From: Mycolicibacterium phocaicum
GTDB lineage: Bacteria > Actinomycetota > Actinomycetes > Mycobacteriales > Mycobacteriaceae
Length of the DNA stretch: 64,000 nucleotides
Assembly: GCF_010731115.1 (NCBI RefSeq)
Contig: NZ_AP022616.1
Location: 248,001-312,000, forward strand
Direction of reading: 5' to 3'
In this document: piece after piece, positions 29,763-38,077 of the stretch
Layout: each line of letters starts with the position of its first letter
Position numbering within the stretch: the first letter of the stretch is position 1
The notes under the pieces: generated by a model
What the model was told of the DNA's origin: nothing
The model's input: only the letters and a program-made list of their open reading frames with translations
Databases searched by the model: none
Program-made: the position numbers and the translations under genes

Positions 29763-30641
29763 ATGACGAGCGCACCGTGGACCCTGGCCGACGCAAGCCG
29801 TCAGGACGGACGCGTCGCGCTGGTCACCGGCGCCGGCAGCGGGATCGGTGTCGAGATCGCCAGGGGGCTGGCCGGGCTCGGAGCGACGGTGGTGCTGGCC
29901 TGCCGCAATGCCGACGCCGCTCGGCGGGTGCAGGCCGCACTGCCGGATGCGACAACCGAATTCGCGGAACTGGACCTGGCGGATTTGGCGTCGGTGCGGC
30001 GCTGTGCCGAGAGTCTGCGTGCGCGGCACCGCAGGATCGACCTGCTGATCAACAACGCCGGCGTCATGCATCGGGTGCGCACCGAGACGAAGGACGGTTT
30101 CGAGGGCGATTTCGGGGTGAACTTCCTCGGGCACTTCGCCCTCACGGGCCTGCTGCACGACCGCGCCGAGCGCATCGTGATGGTCAGCAGCGTGACGCAC
30201 CGCCGCGGCGTCATCGACTTCGAGGATCTGCACAGCCGCAAGAAGTTCCGCAGCGCGAAGGCGTACGCGAATTCGAAACTCGCGCAACTGCTGTTCATGT
30301 CCGAGTACAACCGGCGGCACCAGGCCATGTGCGTGGCCGCGCACCCCGGCAGCGCCAGGACGGCGATCCTGCGTGACCAGGGTTGGCAGCAGCTGGCGTA
30401 TCACCCGCGGCTGCGGTTCTCCACGTCGTGGTTCGTGCAGGACGCCGACGGCGGGGCACTGCCGATCCTGCGCGCGGCCACCGATCCCGACGCCGTTGCC
30501 GGTGACTTCTACGGTCCGGGTGGGCGTCTGCAGATGACGGGCGCGCCGGTGAAGGTCGAACTCGCCCCTGCCGCGCGCGATCCGCTTGTCGCGCAGCGCC
30601 TGTGGGAGACGGCGGAATCCCTCACCGGCGTCCGGTTCTAG
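29763..30641 (+). CDS. Short-chain dehydrogenase/reductase
   Basis: 292 aa, Rossmann fold. TGAGSGIG near residue 22 is the cofactor motif, the CRN after the second strand suggests NADP preference, NNAGVM is present, and the catalytic Ser (VSSVTH) and YxxxK (AYANSK) are intact. The family resembles retinol-dehydrogenase / protochlorophyllide-reductase-like SDRs. Substrate unknown. Its TAG stop shares the palindromic CTAG at 30638-30641 with the stop of the convergent gene. Confidence 0.85.
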   Translation: MTSAPWTLADASRQDGRVALVTGAGSGIGVEIARGLAGLGATVVLACRNADAARRVQAALPDATTEFAELDLADLASVRRCAESLRARHRRIDLLINNAGVMHRVRTETKDGFEGDFGVNFLGHFALTGLLHDRAERIVMVSSVTHRRGVIDFEDLHSRKKFRSAKAYANSKLAQLLFMSEYNRRHQAMCVAAHPGSARTAILRDQGWQQLAYHPRLRFSTSWFVQDADGGALPILRAATDPDAVAGDFYGPGGRLQMTGAPVKVELAPAARDPLVAQRLWETAESLTGVRF

Positions 30642-31606
30642 CGCGGTACGGCGGGCATGACCTCGTCGACGACGCGGTGCAGGTAGGGCCAGGCGAGCTC
30701 GGGCGGTAGACCACCGCAGAGCGGGTGCAGGGACAGCACCCCGTCCCGGGCGATGGCCTCGATCGCCTGGTCCACCGAATAGATGCGGTGGCTGCCGTTT
30801 TCGGCACGCAGCGCATCGATGGTCTGCGCGGTGGACAGGCTGACGATGTGCGGGTCGTGATGGCCGTCGGCGTACGTCATCGCATCGTGGAGCAGGTACG
30901 GCCCGATCTCGTGCCAGGCCCGGTCCACGTCGTCGGCGACGAAGACCGTCGTCGGGAACCCGGGCCGAGGTTGCTGCATCCGGCCGGGAACGCGGCCCTG
31001 CCTGGCACATTCGTCGTAGTAGGCATCGGCCAGCTCCGGCAGGTTGTTCTGGGCGTTGAACCCCAGCCCGAAGCGGGCCGCGCGGCGTGCGGCCCGCGGC
31101 GTGCCGCCGCCATAGGACAGTCGCACCTTGCGCTCGGGTGCGGGCCGGACCAGCACACCGCGTTCGTCGTCGTAAAAGGGCGCTCCGTCAAGGGCTTTGA
31201 GTAACACCGTCAGGTGCGCTTCGGCCAATTCGCCGCGGCGGTGATAGTCGACGCCGAGCGACTCGAACTCCTCGGGCCGGTAGCCGACACCCAAGGTGTA
31301 GGAGATCCGTCCGCCGCTGAGATGGTCCAGTACGCCGATGTCCTCGGCCAGCCGCACCGGGTTGTACAACGGCAGGATGAGGGCGCTCACGGCGATGGGC
31401 ACCGATGTGGTGCGGGCGGCCAGTGCCGCGGCCATCGGCAACGGGCTGGGCAGGTACCCGTCTTCGGCGGCGTGGTGCTCGGACACCACCAGCAGGATCA
31501 GGCCGCGGGATTCGGCCCACGCGGCCATGTCGAGCGCAGCGGGGTACAGCGACGACGCCGGCGCGCCACCGGCGGGGGCCCGCATGTCGAACCGCAGGGT
31601 GAACAC
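30638..31606 (-). CDS. LLM-class (F420-type) oxidoreductase
   Basis: 322-aa luciferase-like monooxygenase fold protein. Typical segments: LLVVSEHHAAEDGYLPSPLP with the SEHH turn, YNPVRLAEDIGVLDHLSGGR and TLGVGYRPEEFESLGVD. In mycobacteria such proteins usually use F420; substrate unknown. It follows the WS/DGAT gene by six bases on the same strand and probably shares its transcript with the Rieske locus upstream. Confidence 0.85.
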   Translation of the reverse strand: MFTLRFDMRAPAGGAPASSLYPAALDMAAWAESRGLILLVVSEHHAAEDGYLPSPLPMAAALAARTTSVPIAVSALILPLYNPVRLAEDIGVLDHLSGGRISYTLGVGYRPEEFESLGVDYHRRGELAEAHLTVLLKALDGAPFYDDERGVLVRPAPERKVRLSYGGGTPRAARRAARFGLGFNAQNNLPELADAYYDECARQGRVPGRMQQPRPGFPTTVFVADDVDRAWHEIGPYLLHDAMTYADGHHDPHIVSLSTAQTIDALRAENGSHRIYSVDQAIEAIARDGVLSLHPLCGGLPPELAWPYLHRVVDEVMPAVPR

Positions 31607-31612
31607 GAAACC

Positions 31613-33013
31613 CTAACGCGCCGCGGCCAGTAGGGTCGCGAGCTCCGACTCGATGCCCTCGGTGATGGCGGCGGCGTCGGAGACGTGCCGGGAGTCCGCC
31701 GTCACCGAGAGGCACAAGTTGTTGTTCCAGGACATGGCGATGACGCTGGGACCCATGCCGTGGTACAGCGGCCCGGCCGGATGGAAGCGCAGGGCCGGCA
31801 GGTTGAGGAACACCGGATCGTCGACCGCGATGCCGCTGGCGTTGGACACGATGACGTTGCAGGGCCACGAGATCCGTTCGGCCAGACCGAACCGCTCGAT
31901 GGTGCGGAACAGCAGATTGACGGCGCGGCCCGGAGCGTATTCGTTCCACTGCCGAAACAGGTTGACGCCCCGTTGTTCCTGCACTGTTTTGACCGCCCGT
32001 GCGTGTTCGGCGACGGCGAGCAGGCGCCGCACCGGATCGGCCACCGTGGTGTTCAGGTTGACGCGCAGCACAGTCGTGGTGCCGATGCCGTCGGTGACGT
32101 AGTCGGACGTGTCGGCGGCGCGCATCGCATAGGGCACGGCCGCCACCAGCGGCTGCTGCGGACGCCGGCCCTGCCGGTGCAGTACACCGTCCAGGGCGGC
32201 GCCCACGCAGCTGAGCAGGATGTGGTTGATGGTGACCGAAAACCGTTGGGCCACCGTCTGGAGATCCGCGAGCGGCAGGACGGCGACGGCCGCGGTGGAG
32301 GTACCCGACAGCGAACAGTTCAGCGCCGTCCGTGGTGCTTTCACGTCGAGGTGGCGGGCGGCCCACTTGCCACGCAGGACCCGCGCCGAGGTGGCCACGA
32401 GCCGGGGGAGTCGCCGGAGGCGACGCGCCTTGCGTGCGGCGGCATCGCGCGCGATGGCCGCCGGCCGCGCCGGAAACGTCGACGATTCGGGAACGGCCAT
32501 GGCGGGCCGGGTACTCAGATCGCCCGGGGTCATCAGACAACCGGTGACCTCGATTGCCGAGTCACCGTCGACGAGGAGGTGATGCACCACCGAGATCAGA
32601 TACGCGTGGTCGGTGTCGTTGTCTTCCAGAACGTACATGTGCCACAAGGGTTCCCGTCGGTCCAGGTGCATCGCACGGACCGCGGCCAGTGCCTTGGCCG
32701 CACCGACCGCGCCTCCGGGCGCGGGCATGGGCAGGGCTGTCACATGCGCCGACACGTCGATCTGCGGCCGGGCCACCAGCATCGGCCGGTCCAGGTTGAA
32801 CCACGGGTCGTACAGCACCTTGCGGTACGCGGGCATCAGGTGCATGCGGTTGTCCAGGGCCGACACCACGTAGTCCCGCAGATTTCCGATCACCGAACTG
32901 CGATCGACGAGGATCAGCGACATGCCGTTGCCGACCTGCAGCCCGGTCTCCTGATAGAGCTGCCAGGCGTCCATCCCGCTGACCCGCTCGGCGCGGGGCA
33001 TGGCAGTGCTCAT
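31613..33013 (-). CDS. Wax ester synthase / diacylglycerol acyltransferase (WS/DGAT)
   Basis: 466 aa, bifunctional-type acyltransferase making triacylglycerol or wax esters from acyl-CoA. The catalytic HHxxxDG motif is HHLLVDG near residue 142, followed by the C-terminal DUF1298-type half with NVIVSNASGI. The ATG at 33013 overlaps the ancestral stop of the Rieske gene (ATGA), showing that the two once formed a coupled unit. Context with a KstR-type box suggests a link to sterol- or lipid-derived carbon. Confidence 0.86.
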   Translation of the reverse strand: MSTAMPRAERVSGMDAWQLYQETGLQVGNGMSLILVDRSSVIGNLRDYVVSALDNRMHLMPAYRKVLYDPWFNLDRPMLVARPQIDVSAHVTALPMPAPGGAVGAAKALAAVRAMHLDRREPLWHMYVLEDNDTDHAYLISVVHHLLVDGDSAIEVTGCLMTPGDLSTRPAMAVPESSTFPARPAAIARDAAARKARRLRRLPRLVATSARVLRGKWAARHLDVKAPRTALNCSLSGTSTAAVAVLPLADLQTVAQRFSVTINHILLSCVGAALDGVLHRQGRRPQQPLVAAVPYAMRAADTSDYVTDGIGTTTVLRVNLNTTVADPVRRLLAVAEHARAVKTVQEQRGVNLFRQWNEYAPGRAVNLLFRTIERFGLAERISWPCNVIVSNASGIAVDDPVFLNLPALRFHPAGPLYHGMGPSVIAMSWNNNLCLSVTADSRHVSDAAAITEGIESELATLLAAAR

Positions 33014-34010
33014 GCCGCCGGCGTGTAGAACTGCCGTACCCAGTGGCGGTACTTGCCGATCGGCCCGTCGCCGGGCGTCAGCTTGGGATGCTCGAGGTAC
33101 ACCTTGTCGTCTCAGATCAGCTGATCACGCTGTACCTCGTAGGCGACGACCTGCAGCACGATCCAGCCCGCCAGGCGTTCGACCGGTGCCAGCAGCGCGC
33201 GCACAAGCCGGTTGCGCACATGCCTTTTCGCGGCGATGCCGATGTAGATGTCGACGTTGCGTTCGGCGACCGGCGTGGGCAGCACCATCTGGCGGACCGT
33301 CAGGCCGCCCTGGATGGCGATCTCAACCAGGGAGAATCCGAGGCCGACCAGGACCGACTTGAAGTGGAAGCTGACACCGCCGATCACCGGAATGGGCTTG
33401 GTGCCACCGTATTCGGTATAGATGCGCGGACCGTCGATCTCCATCGGTTTGGGTACGACGAAGTCGCGAAACTTGTGGATGGTCGCGAAATGCGCGTGGT
33501 CCAAACCATTTTCGTTGACTTCCTGCGGATGCGTCTTGAAATGCAGCTTCTTGGTGGCGATCGGATGCCAGTCCGCATCGGCGGCGGGCAGGTCGAGTTC
33601 GAATGCCGGCTGCTGTCCGGGTGGACCGTGGTACACCATGATCATGCCCAGGTGGTTGCGGACCGCAGCGTCTTGAGTGCCGCGCCGCGCGGCGGCTCTC
33701 CTGTCGGGGTCGAGACGCAGGTGCCCGACGGAGCGAATCTGAACTCGTGGAACGGGCAGACCACGGCTTCGCCGTCGACCCAGCCACGTTTCCCGATGTG
33801 GGCGCCGAGGTGAGGGCAGTAGGGCTCGGCGGCGGACAGCTCGCCGGATGCAGTCTGGAAGACGATGATCTCGCCGTCGAGGAAGCGCCGCGTCAGCACC
33901 GTCCCGGGCCCCAGCTCGTGGGCGAACGCCACCGCGTACCAGCTGTATGGGTACGGCGGGAACGCGTCCCCGGCCCGGCTGAGGTTCGTCACTTCCGTCG
34001 TTGAGGTCAT
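33010..34010 (-). pseudogene. Rieske oxygenase (KshA/DAF-36-like), two lesions
   Basis: The gene reads as about 333 codons with two defects. The first part (34010 to about 33665) contains the Rieske [2Fe-2S] ligands in CPHLGAHIG and CPFHEFRF. Near 33660-33670 one base is missing, shifting the frame; reading resumes as VRNHLGMIMVYHGPPG and includes the mononuclear iron motif NGLDHAHFATIH. An in-frame TGA at 33114-33112 replaces a Trp expected in QLI(W)DDKVYLEH; the frame then continues for 33 more codons to a proper TGA that overlaps the next ATG. The downstream reading being preserved implies recent damage or sequencing error. Terminal oxygenases of this type hydroxylate steroids or aromatics with a separate reductase. 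Confidence 0.8.
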
Positions 34011-34157
34011 CGAAGCCCTTTCGCTGTCCGCGCGGTGGAGTCGAATCCGAAACAGGTGACGCGTGGACAGCGCCGGCGACGGGCATGCGGCAATCCTGCA
34101 CGTGTCCGTAGATTTCCCCGACTACGTTCCCGCGTCCACGTCGTTGTGGGTGGCTAG

Positions 34158-34171
34158 TAGAACATGTTCTA
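34158..34171. promoter_or_regulatory. KstR-type operator
   Basis: TAGAACATGTTCTA is a perfect 14-bp palindrome that fits the KstR consensus TnnAACnnGTTnnA at every fixed position. KstR is the TetR-family repressor of mycobacterial cholesterol catabolism. The site is about 148 nt upstream of the Rieske start and would control the Rieske, WS/DGAT and LLM unit. Confidence 0.65.
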
Positions 34172-34280
34172 GTTCGCAGTAGACCACTAGTTCGACGACC
34201 GTCGCAAGAGAACCGAAAGACTCTGTCGCGCACGTAAATTACCGATATTCGGCAAGGTACTGGCCAGTAATACTGCCAAT

Positions 34281-34299
34281 AGCCGGACAGGGCCCGGCT
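34281..34299. terminator. Possible terminator after the ABC ATPase gene
   Basis: AGCCGG-ACAGGGC-CCGGCT, a 6-bp stem with 7-nt loop, seven bases past the ATPase stop on the minus strand. Short stem and no U-tract, so a weak candidate. Confidence 0.35.
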
Positions 34300-34305
34300 T
34301 GTGTG

Positions 34306-35103
34306 TTAGGCGATGACCCGGCCGGCTTTTGCCCGCGCCGACCACCGGCCGTGGTCGTAGCCGACCTCGACCGGATGCGAAAAGGCCTCCGACACATGAT
34401 CGGTCGTCACGGTCTCGACCGCTGGTCCCACCGCGACCGTGCGGCCGCCGGAGATCAACAGTGCGTGGGACGTCGACGTGGGCAGCTCCTCGAGGTGATG
34501 CGTCACCAGGATCGACGCCATTTCGGGATGTGAATGCTCCAGCGTGTCAAGGGTTTCCAGCAGCTGCTCGCGCGCTGCGACGTCCAGGCCGGTGGTCGGT
34601 TCGTCGAGGAGCAGCAGCCGCGGCTCGGCGATCAGGGCGCGGGCGATCAGGGTCCGGCCCCGCTCGCCCTGCGAGAGTGTCGGCCACACCGCATCGGCGC
34701 GGTGGGGCAGTCCCACCGTGCCGATCAGCTCGTCGGCCCGTGCGATGTCGTCGGCGGTGGGTGTCCAGCGGGCCGCGGTGTCGATGGTGCCGGTGATCCC
34801 GGTCAGGACCACCTCGCGCACCGTCAGGGGGTACTGCAGCCGGTGCCGGGGATTCACGTGGCCGATCGACCGGCGCAGCGGTGCCAGGTCGGTGCGGCCC
34901 ATCTGCGCACCCAGGACCCGAACGACACCGGTCGTCGGGAACGTCACGGCACCGCAGAAGCCGAGCAGCGTGCTCTTGCCCGCGCCGTTGGGGCCGAGCA
35001 GCGCCCAGTGCTCGCCCTCCTGCACCGTCAGCGAGATGCCGTCGATGATCTGCTTGCCCTCGCGGCGGAAGGTGACGTTGTCGATTTCGAGGACCGGGGT
35101 CAT
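34306..35103 (-). CDS. ABC transporter ATP-binding protein
   Basis: 265-aa stand-alone ABC ATPase. Walker A LLGPNGAGKSTLL (about residue 35), Q-loop region near GHVNPRHRLQYP, signature TLSQGERGRT (LSxGE form) and Walker B RLLLLDEPTTGLD are present. The signature resembles YlmA/ModF-type soluble ATPases. No permease or binding protein gene lies nearby. Its ATG overlaps the GntR stop by four bases, so the ATPase is made with that regulator. Confidence 0.85.
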   Translation of the reverse strand: MTPVLEIDNVTFRREGKQIIDGISLTVQEGEHWALLGPNGAGKSTLLGFCGAVTFPTTGVVRVLGAQMGRTDLAPLRRSIGHVNPRHRLQYPLTVREVVLTGITGTIDTAARWTPTADDIARADELIGTVGLPHRADAVWPTLSQGERGRTLIARALIAEPRLLLLDEPTTGLDVAAREQLLETLDTLEHSHPEMASILVTHHLEELPTSTSHALLISGGRTVAVGPAVETVTTDHVSEAFSHPVEVGYDHGRWSARAKAGRVIA

Positions 35104-35771
35104 GTGAACGACTCCTTCAAAGCGCTCAGGTGGGTGCGGCTCGCGGCGGCCGCGGCGGCGGGATCGCGCGCGACGATGGCGTCGGCGAGTTGCTGATGCA
35201 GTGCGTGGTCGCACGGCTCTGATGCGATCGGGCGGATCTTCAGCATGTCGATCATGGCCAGCCGCAGCCGGGGCAGGAATGCGTCGAACAGTTGGGTCAG
35301 CACGTCGTTGTGTGCCGCGGCGATCACGGCCCGGTGAAAGGCCATGTCGGCGTCCACATGTTCGGGGACCGACTGGCCGGTGACGCCGCGGGCGGCGAGG
35401 GTGCGACGGATGGTGCGCAGATCGGCCGGTGTGCGCCGGGTTGCGGCGAGCGCGGCGCCCTCGGCCTCGATGGCGATGCGAGCCTCGATCACCGAGGCGA
35501 TGTTCGCGCTGCGCAGCACGGTGTCCCAGTCATCGGTGACATCGAGGGCGATGACGAAGACGCCGGCGCCCTGGCGGCTGTCGAGGACGCCCTTTCCGGC
35601 CAGTTCGCGGATGGCCTCACGCAGGGTGGAACGGCCGACGCCGAGCTGGGCGGCCAGCGTGGTTTCGCCCGGAAGTCGTTGTCCCAGGGCCCATTCACCA
35701 TCTTTGATGCGCGTCAGCAGCAGCTGGGCGGCCTGCGCCGCCAAGGGCTGACGCGATACCTGCGAGACCAT
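35100..35771 (-). CDS. GntR-family regulator, FadR/FCD subfamily
   Basis: 223 aa: N-terminal winged helix (about 8-75, with LPGETTLAAQLGVGRSTLREAI) and a helical FCD domain with metal-ligand candidates in DADMAFHRAV and the C-terminal histidines. FadR-subfamily members sense carboxylates. It is divergent from leuA, with only 45 bp from its ATG to the leuA leader peptide, so a single bound dimer could affect both promoters. AGAGAGG serves as ribosome site. Confidence 0.85.
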   Translation of the reverse strand: MVSQVSRQPLAAQAAQLLLTRIKDGEWALGQRLPGETTLAAQLGVGRSTLREAIRELAGKGVLDSRQGAGVFVIALDVTDDWDTVLRSANIASVIEARIAIEAEGAALAATRRTPADLRTIRRTLAARGVTGQSVPEHVDADMAFHRAVIAAAHNDVLTQLFDAFLPRLRLAMIDMLKIRPIASEPCDHALHQQLADAIVARDPAAAAAASRTHLSALKESFT

Positions 35772-35801
35772 GAAACCTCTCTACTTGTCTGAGGAGTTGT
35801 G

Positions 35802-35807
35802 TATAGT
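35802..35807 (+). promoter_or_regulatory. -10 hexamer of the leuA promoter
   Basis: TATAGT, a near-consensus -10, lies 9 nt before the leader-peptide ATG at 35817. The transcript would start at or just before that ATG and then carry a leader of over 110 nt to leuA. Confidence 0.6.
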
Positions 35808-35816
35808 CTAACCATC

Positions 35817-35858
35817 ATGACGCGCGTGCTTCTCCTTGGCTGCCGCGGCGGGGTCTGA
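35817..35858 (+). CDS. leuL: Leucine leader peptide upstream of leuA
   Basis: A 13-codon frame, [13 protein letters not shown], with three consecutive leucine codons CTT CTC CTT. CTT is rare in this high-GC genome, so ribosomes would stall when charged leucyl-tRNA is low. It starts 9 nt after a -10 hexamer and ends 4 nt before a hairpin (35862-35899). This is the arrangement of ribosome-mediated attenuation known for actinobacterial leuA genes. Confidence 0.7.
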   Translation: MTRVLLLGCRGGV

Positions 35859-35861
35859 AAC

Positions 35862-35899
35862 GACCGGCCCCCTGCCGTGGGGCTCTGTCGCGACCGGTC
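35862..35899 (+). terminator. Candidate attenuator hairpin of leuA
   Basis: Outer stem GACCGG (35862-35867) with CCGGTC (35894-35899), enclosing an inner stem GCCCC/GGGGC (35867-35871 with 35879-35883). The competing pairing is GGCGGGG inside the leader peptide (35847-35853) with CCCCCTGCC (35868-35876). Stalling at the Leu codons would leave the latter free to form and prevent the terminator. Confidence 0.5.
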
Positions 35900-35929
35900 A
35901 CCCCAAACCTGACCGAGAGCAGACCACTC

Positions 35930-37603
35930 ATGAACACCTCCTGGAACCGTCAACAACCGTCAACCATGCCGTGGCACCGTTACGCCGATGTCTTCGACCG
36001 CGTGGAAATCCCTCCCGTCAAACGGGATTGGCCCAGCAACCGAATCACCGCCGCTCCGCTGTGGGTGCCCGTCGACCTCCGCGACGGCAACCAGGCCCTG
36101 GCCGAACCGATGGACCCCGATCGCAAACGCCGATTCTTCGAACAGCTCGTCGCCATGGGCTACAAGGAGATCGAGGTCGGTTATCCCTCGGCGTCCCAGA
36201 CCGATTTCGACTTCGTGCGCCTGTTGGCCGAAACCGACATCGCGCCACCAGATGTCACCATCGCGGTGTTCACCCCGGCCCGTCGCGACCTGATCGAGCG
36301 CACCGTCGACTCGGTGCGGGGCATGCGCAACGACGTCGTCATCCACATGTACACCGCGACCGCTCCCACGTGGCGAAACACCGTGCTGGGCAAGGACCGT
36401 GACGAGCTGCGCAGTCTGATCCTGCACGGCGCGCTCGACGTGCTGACCTTGACCGAGGGCATGCCGAACATCCGGTTCCAGTTCTCGCCCGAGGTGTTCA
36501 ACCTCACCGAACCCGATTATGTGCTGGAGATCTGCGACGCCGTGACGCAGCTGTGGGACGCCACCGAGAGCCGGCCGGTGATCCTGAATCTGCCTGCCAC
36601 CGTTGAGGTTGCGACGCCCAATGTGTATGCCGACCAGATCGAGTACATGCACCGGAACCTGGCCCGGCGCGACGCGGTGATCTTGTCGGTGCACCCGCAC
36701 AATGACCGGGGGACCGGCGTGGCCTGCGCGGAATTGGCCGTGCTGGCCGGAGCGCAACGCGTCGAGGGCTGTGTGTTCGGCAATGGTGAGCGCACCGGCA
36801 ACGTCGACATCGCGACCCTGGCCCTGAATCTGTATGCGCAGGGCGTCGACCCGATGATCGACTTCTCCGATATCGACGCGATCGCCCGCACGGTGGCGCA
36901 CTGCACCCGGATGCCGATCCACGAACGCCATCCCTACGTGGGCGACCTGGTGCACACCGCGTTCTCGGGAACCCATCAGGACGCCATCAAGAAGGGGCTG
37001 GCCGAACACCGGGCCCGGGCGGCGGCCGAGAACCGCGACGAACGCGAAATCGATTGGCGCGTACCGTATCTGCCCATCGATCCGGCCGACATCGGCCGCA
37101 GTTACGACGCGGTCATCCGGGTGAATTCACAATCGGGCAAGGGCGGCATCGCCTATCTGCTGCACACCGGGTACGGGCTGGACCTGCCGCGCCGGCTGCA
37201 GATCGACTTCGCCAGGCACGTGCAGGCCCATACCGACGGCAGCGGCACCGAGGTGACCGCCGCCGAGCTGTACGACCTGTTCGAGGCGACCTACCTGGGC
37301 TGCGGCGGCCCGGTAGAGCTGAAGGACTGGCACGTCAGCAGCGACGACACCACCGAGATCACGGTGACGGTCAACGGCATCGCCCGCACCAGCACCCATC
37401 GCGGCGTCGGCCCCGTCGAGGCGCTGACGCAGGCGCTGGCCGATGTGGACCGGCCGGTCGAGATTCTGGGCCTCACCCAGCAGTCGATCGGCGCCACGGC
37501 GGTCACCTACCTCGAACACCGCGGCGGCTGGTCGTGCGGCCGCAGTGACTCGGTGCTCACCGCGTCGCTGGCGGCGGTCATCCGGGCGGCTAACGCGCCC
37601 TGA
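35930..37603 (+). CDS. leuA: 2-isopropylmalate synthase, LeuA type II
   Basis: Acetyl-CoA condensing enzyme that starts leucine synthesis from 2-ketoisovalerate. 557 aa, shorter than the 644 aa of the repeat-containing M. tuberculosis LeuA. Barrel motifs: [50 protein letters not shown] and [11 protein letters not shown] with the metal ligands. A C-terminal LeuA-dimer regulatory domain (about 430-557) is present. In M. tuberculosis leuA is elsewhere (near ask), so this may be a second copy. Preceded by a leader peptide and hairpin. Its last 14 bases overlap the convergent bcp gene. Confidence 0.88.
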   Translation: MNTSWNRQQPSTMPWHRYADVFDRVEIPPVKRDWPSNRITAAPLWVPVDLRDGNQALAEPMDPDRKRRFFEQLVAMGYKEIEVGYPSASQTDFDFVRLLAETDIAPPDVTIAVFTPARRDLIERTVDSVRGMRNDVVIHMYTATAPTWRNTVLGKDRDELRSLILHGALDVLTLTEGMPNIRFQFSPEVFNLTEPDYVLEICDAVTQLWDATESRPVILNLPATVEVATPNVYADQIEYMHRNLARRDAVILSVHPHNDRGTGVACAELAVLAGAQRVEGCVFGNGERTGNVDIATLALNLYAQGVDPMIDFSDIDAIARTVAHCTRMPIHERHPYVGDLVHTAFSGTHQDAIKKGLAEHRARAAAENRDEREIDWRVPYLPIDPADIGRSYDAVIRVNSQSGKGGIAYLLHTGYGLDLPRRLQIDFARHVQAHTDGSGTEVTAAELYDLFEATYLGCGGPVELKDWHVSSDDTTEITVTVNGIARTSTHRGVGPVEALTQALADVDRPVEILGLTQQSIGATAVTYLEHRGGWSCGRSDSVLTASLAAVIRAANAP

Positions 37604-38045
37604 GCACCTCGAGCGCCTTGTCGGCGTGGGAGTCCATCGAGATCTCGCTGGCGATGACCTCGAGGACCCTGCGATCGGTGTCGATGACGAACGTCGTCCG
37701 CTTGACGGGCATCAGCTTGCCGAGCAGGCCACGTTTCACCCCGAACGCCTCGGCCACCGCGCCGGAGGTGTCCGACAGCAGCGGGTAGTCGAAGCTGTGC
37801 TTCTCGGCGAATTTGTCCTGCTTCTCGACCGCGTCCATGCTGATCCCGACGCGGGAGGCACCGACCGCGGCGAACTCGGCCGCCAGGTCGCGGAAGTGGC
37901 AGGCCTCCATGGTGCAGCCCGGCGTCATGGCCGCGGGATAGAAGAACAGCACGATCGGCCCGTCGGCCAGCAGTTCGGAGAGGCTGCGGTTCGTCCCGGT
38001 CTGGTCGGGGAGATTGAACTCTGCGACGAGGTCACCACGTTTCAT
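37590..38045 (-). CDS. bcpB: Thiol peroxidase of the Bcp/peroxiredoxin Q family
   Basis: 151 aa from the ATG at 38045, thioredoxin fold. The peroxidatic Cys is in [17 protein letters not shown] with the resolving Cys five residues later, the BCP arrangement. Reduces hydrogen and organic peroxides using a thioredoxin-type donor. Matches Rv1608c, also next to trpE. Only 32 bp separate its start from trpE on the other strand, so the promoters overlap. Confidence 0.92.
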   Translation of the reverse strand: MKRGDLVAEFNLPDQTGTNRSLSELLADGPIVLFFYPAAMTPGCTMEACHFRDLAAEFAAVGASRVGISMDAVEKQDKFAEKHSFDYPLLSDTSGAVAEAFGVKRGLLGKLMPVKRTTFVIDTDRRVLEVIASEISMDSHADKALEVLRAR

Positions 38046-38077
38046 GGTTGCCACGCTACTTCTGGGAGGATTGCCCC

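Noticed and set aside
30638..30641. Shared CTAG stop codons as a regulatory site
   Set aside because: The palindromic tetramer simply lets two convergent genes share stop bases; too short to infer anything else.
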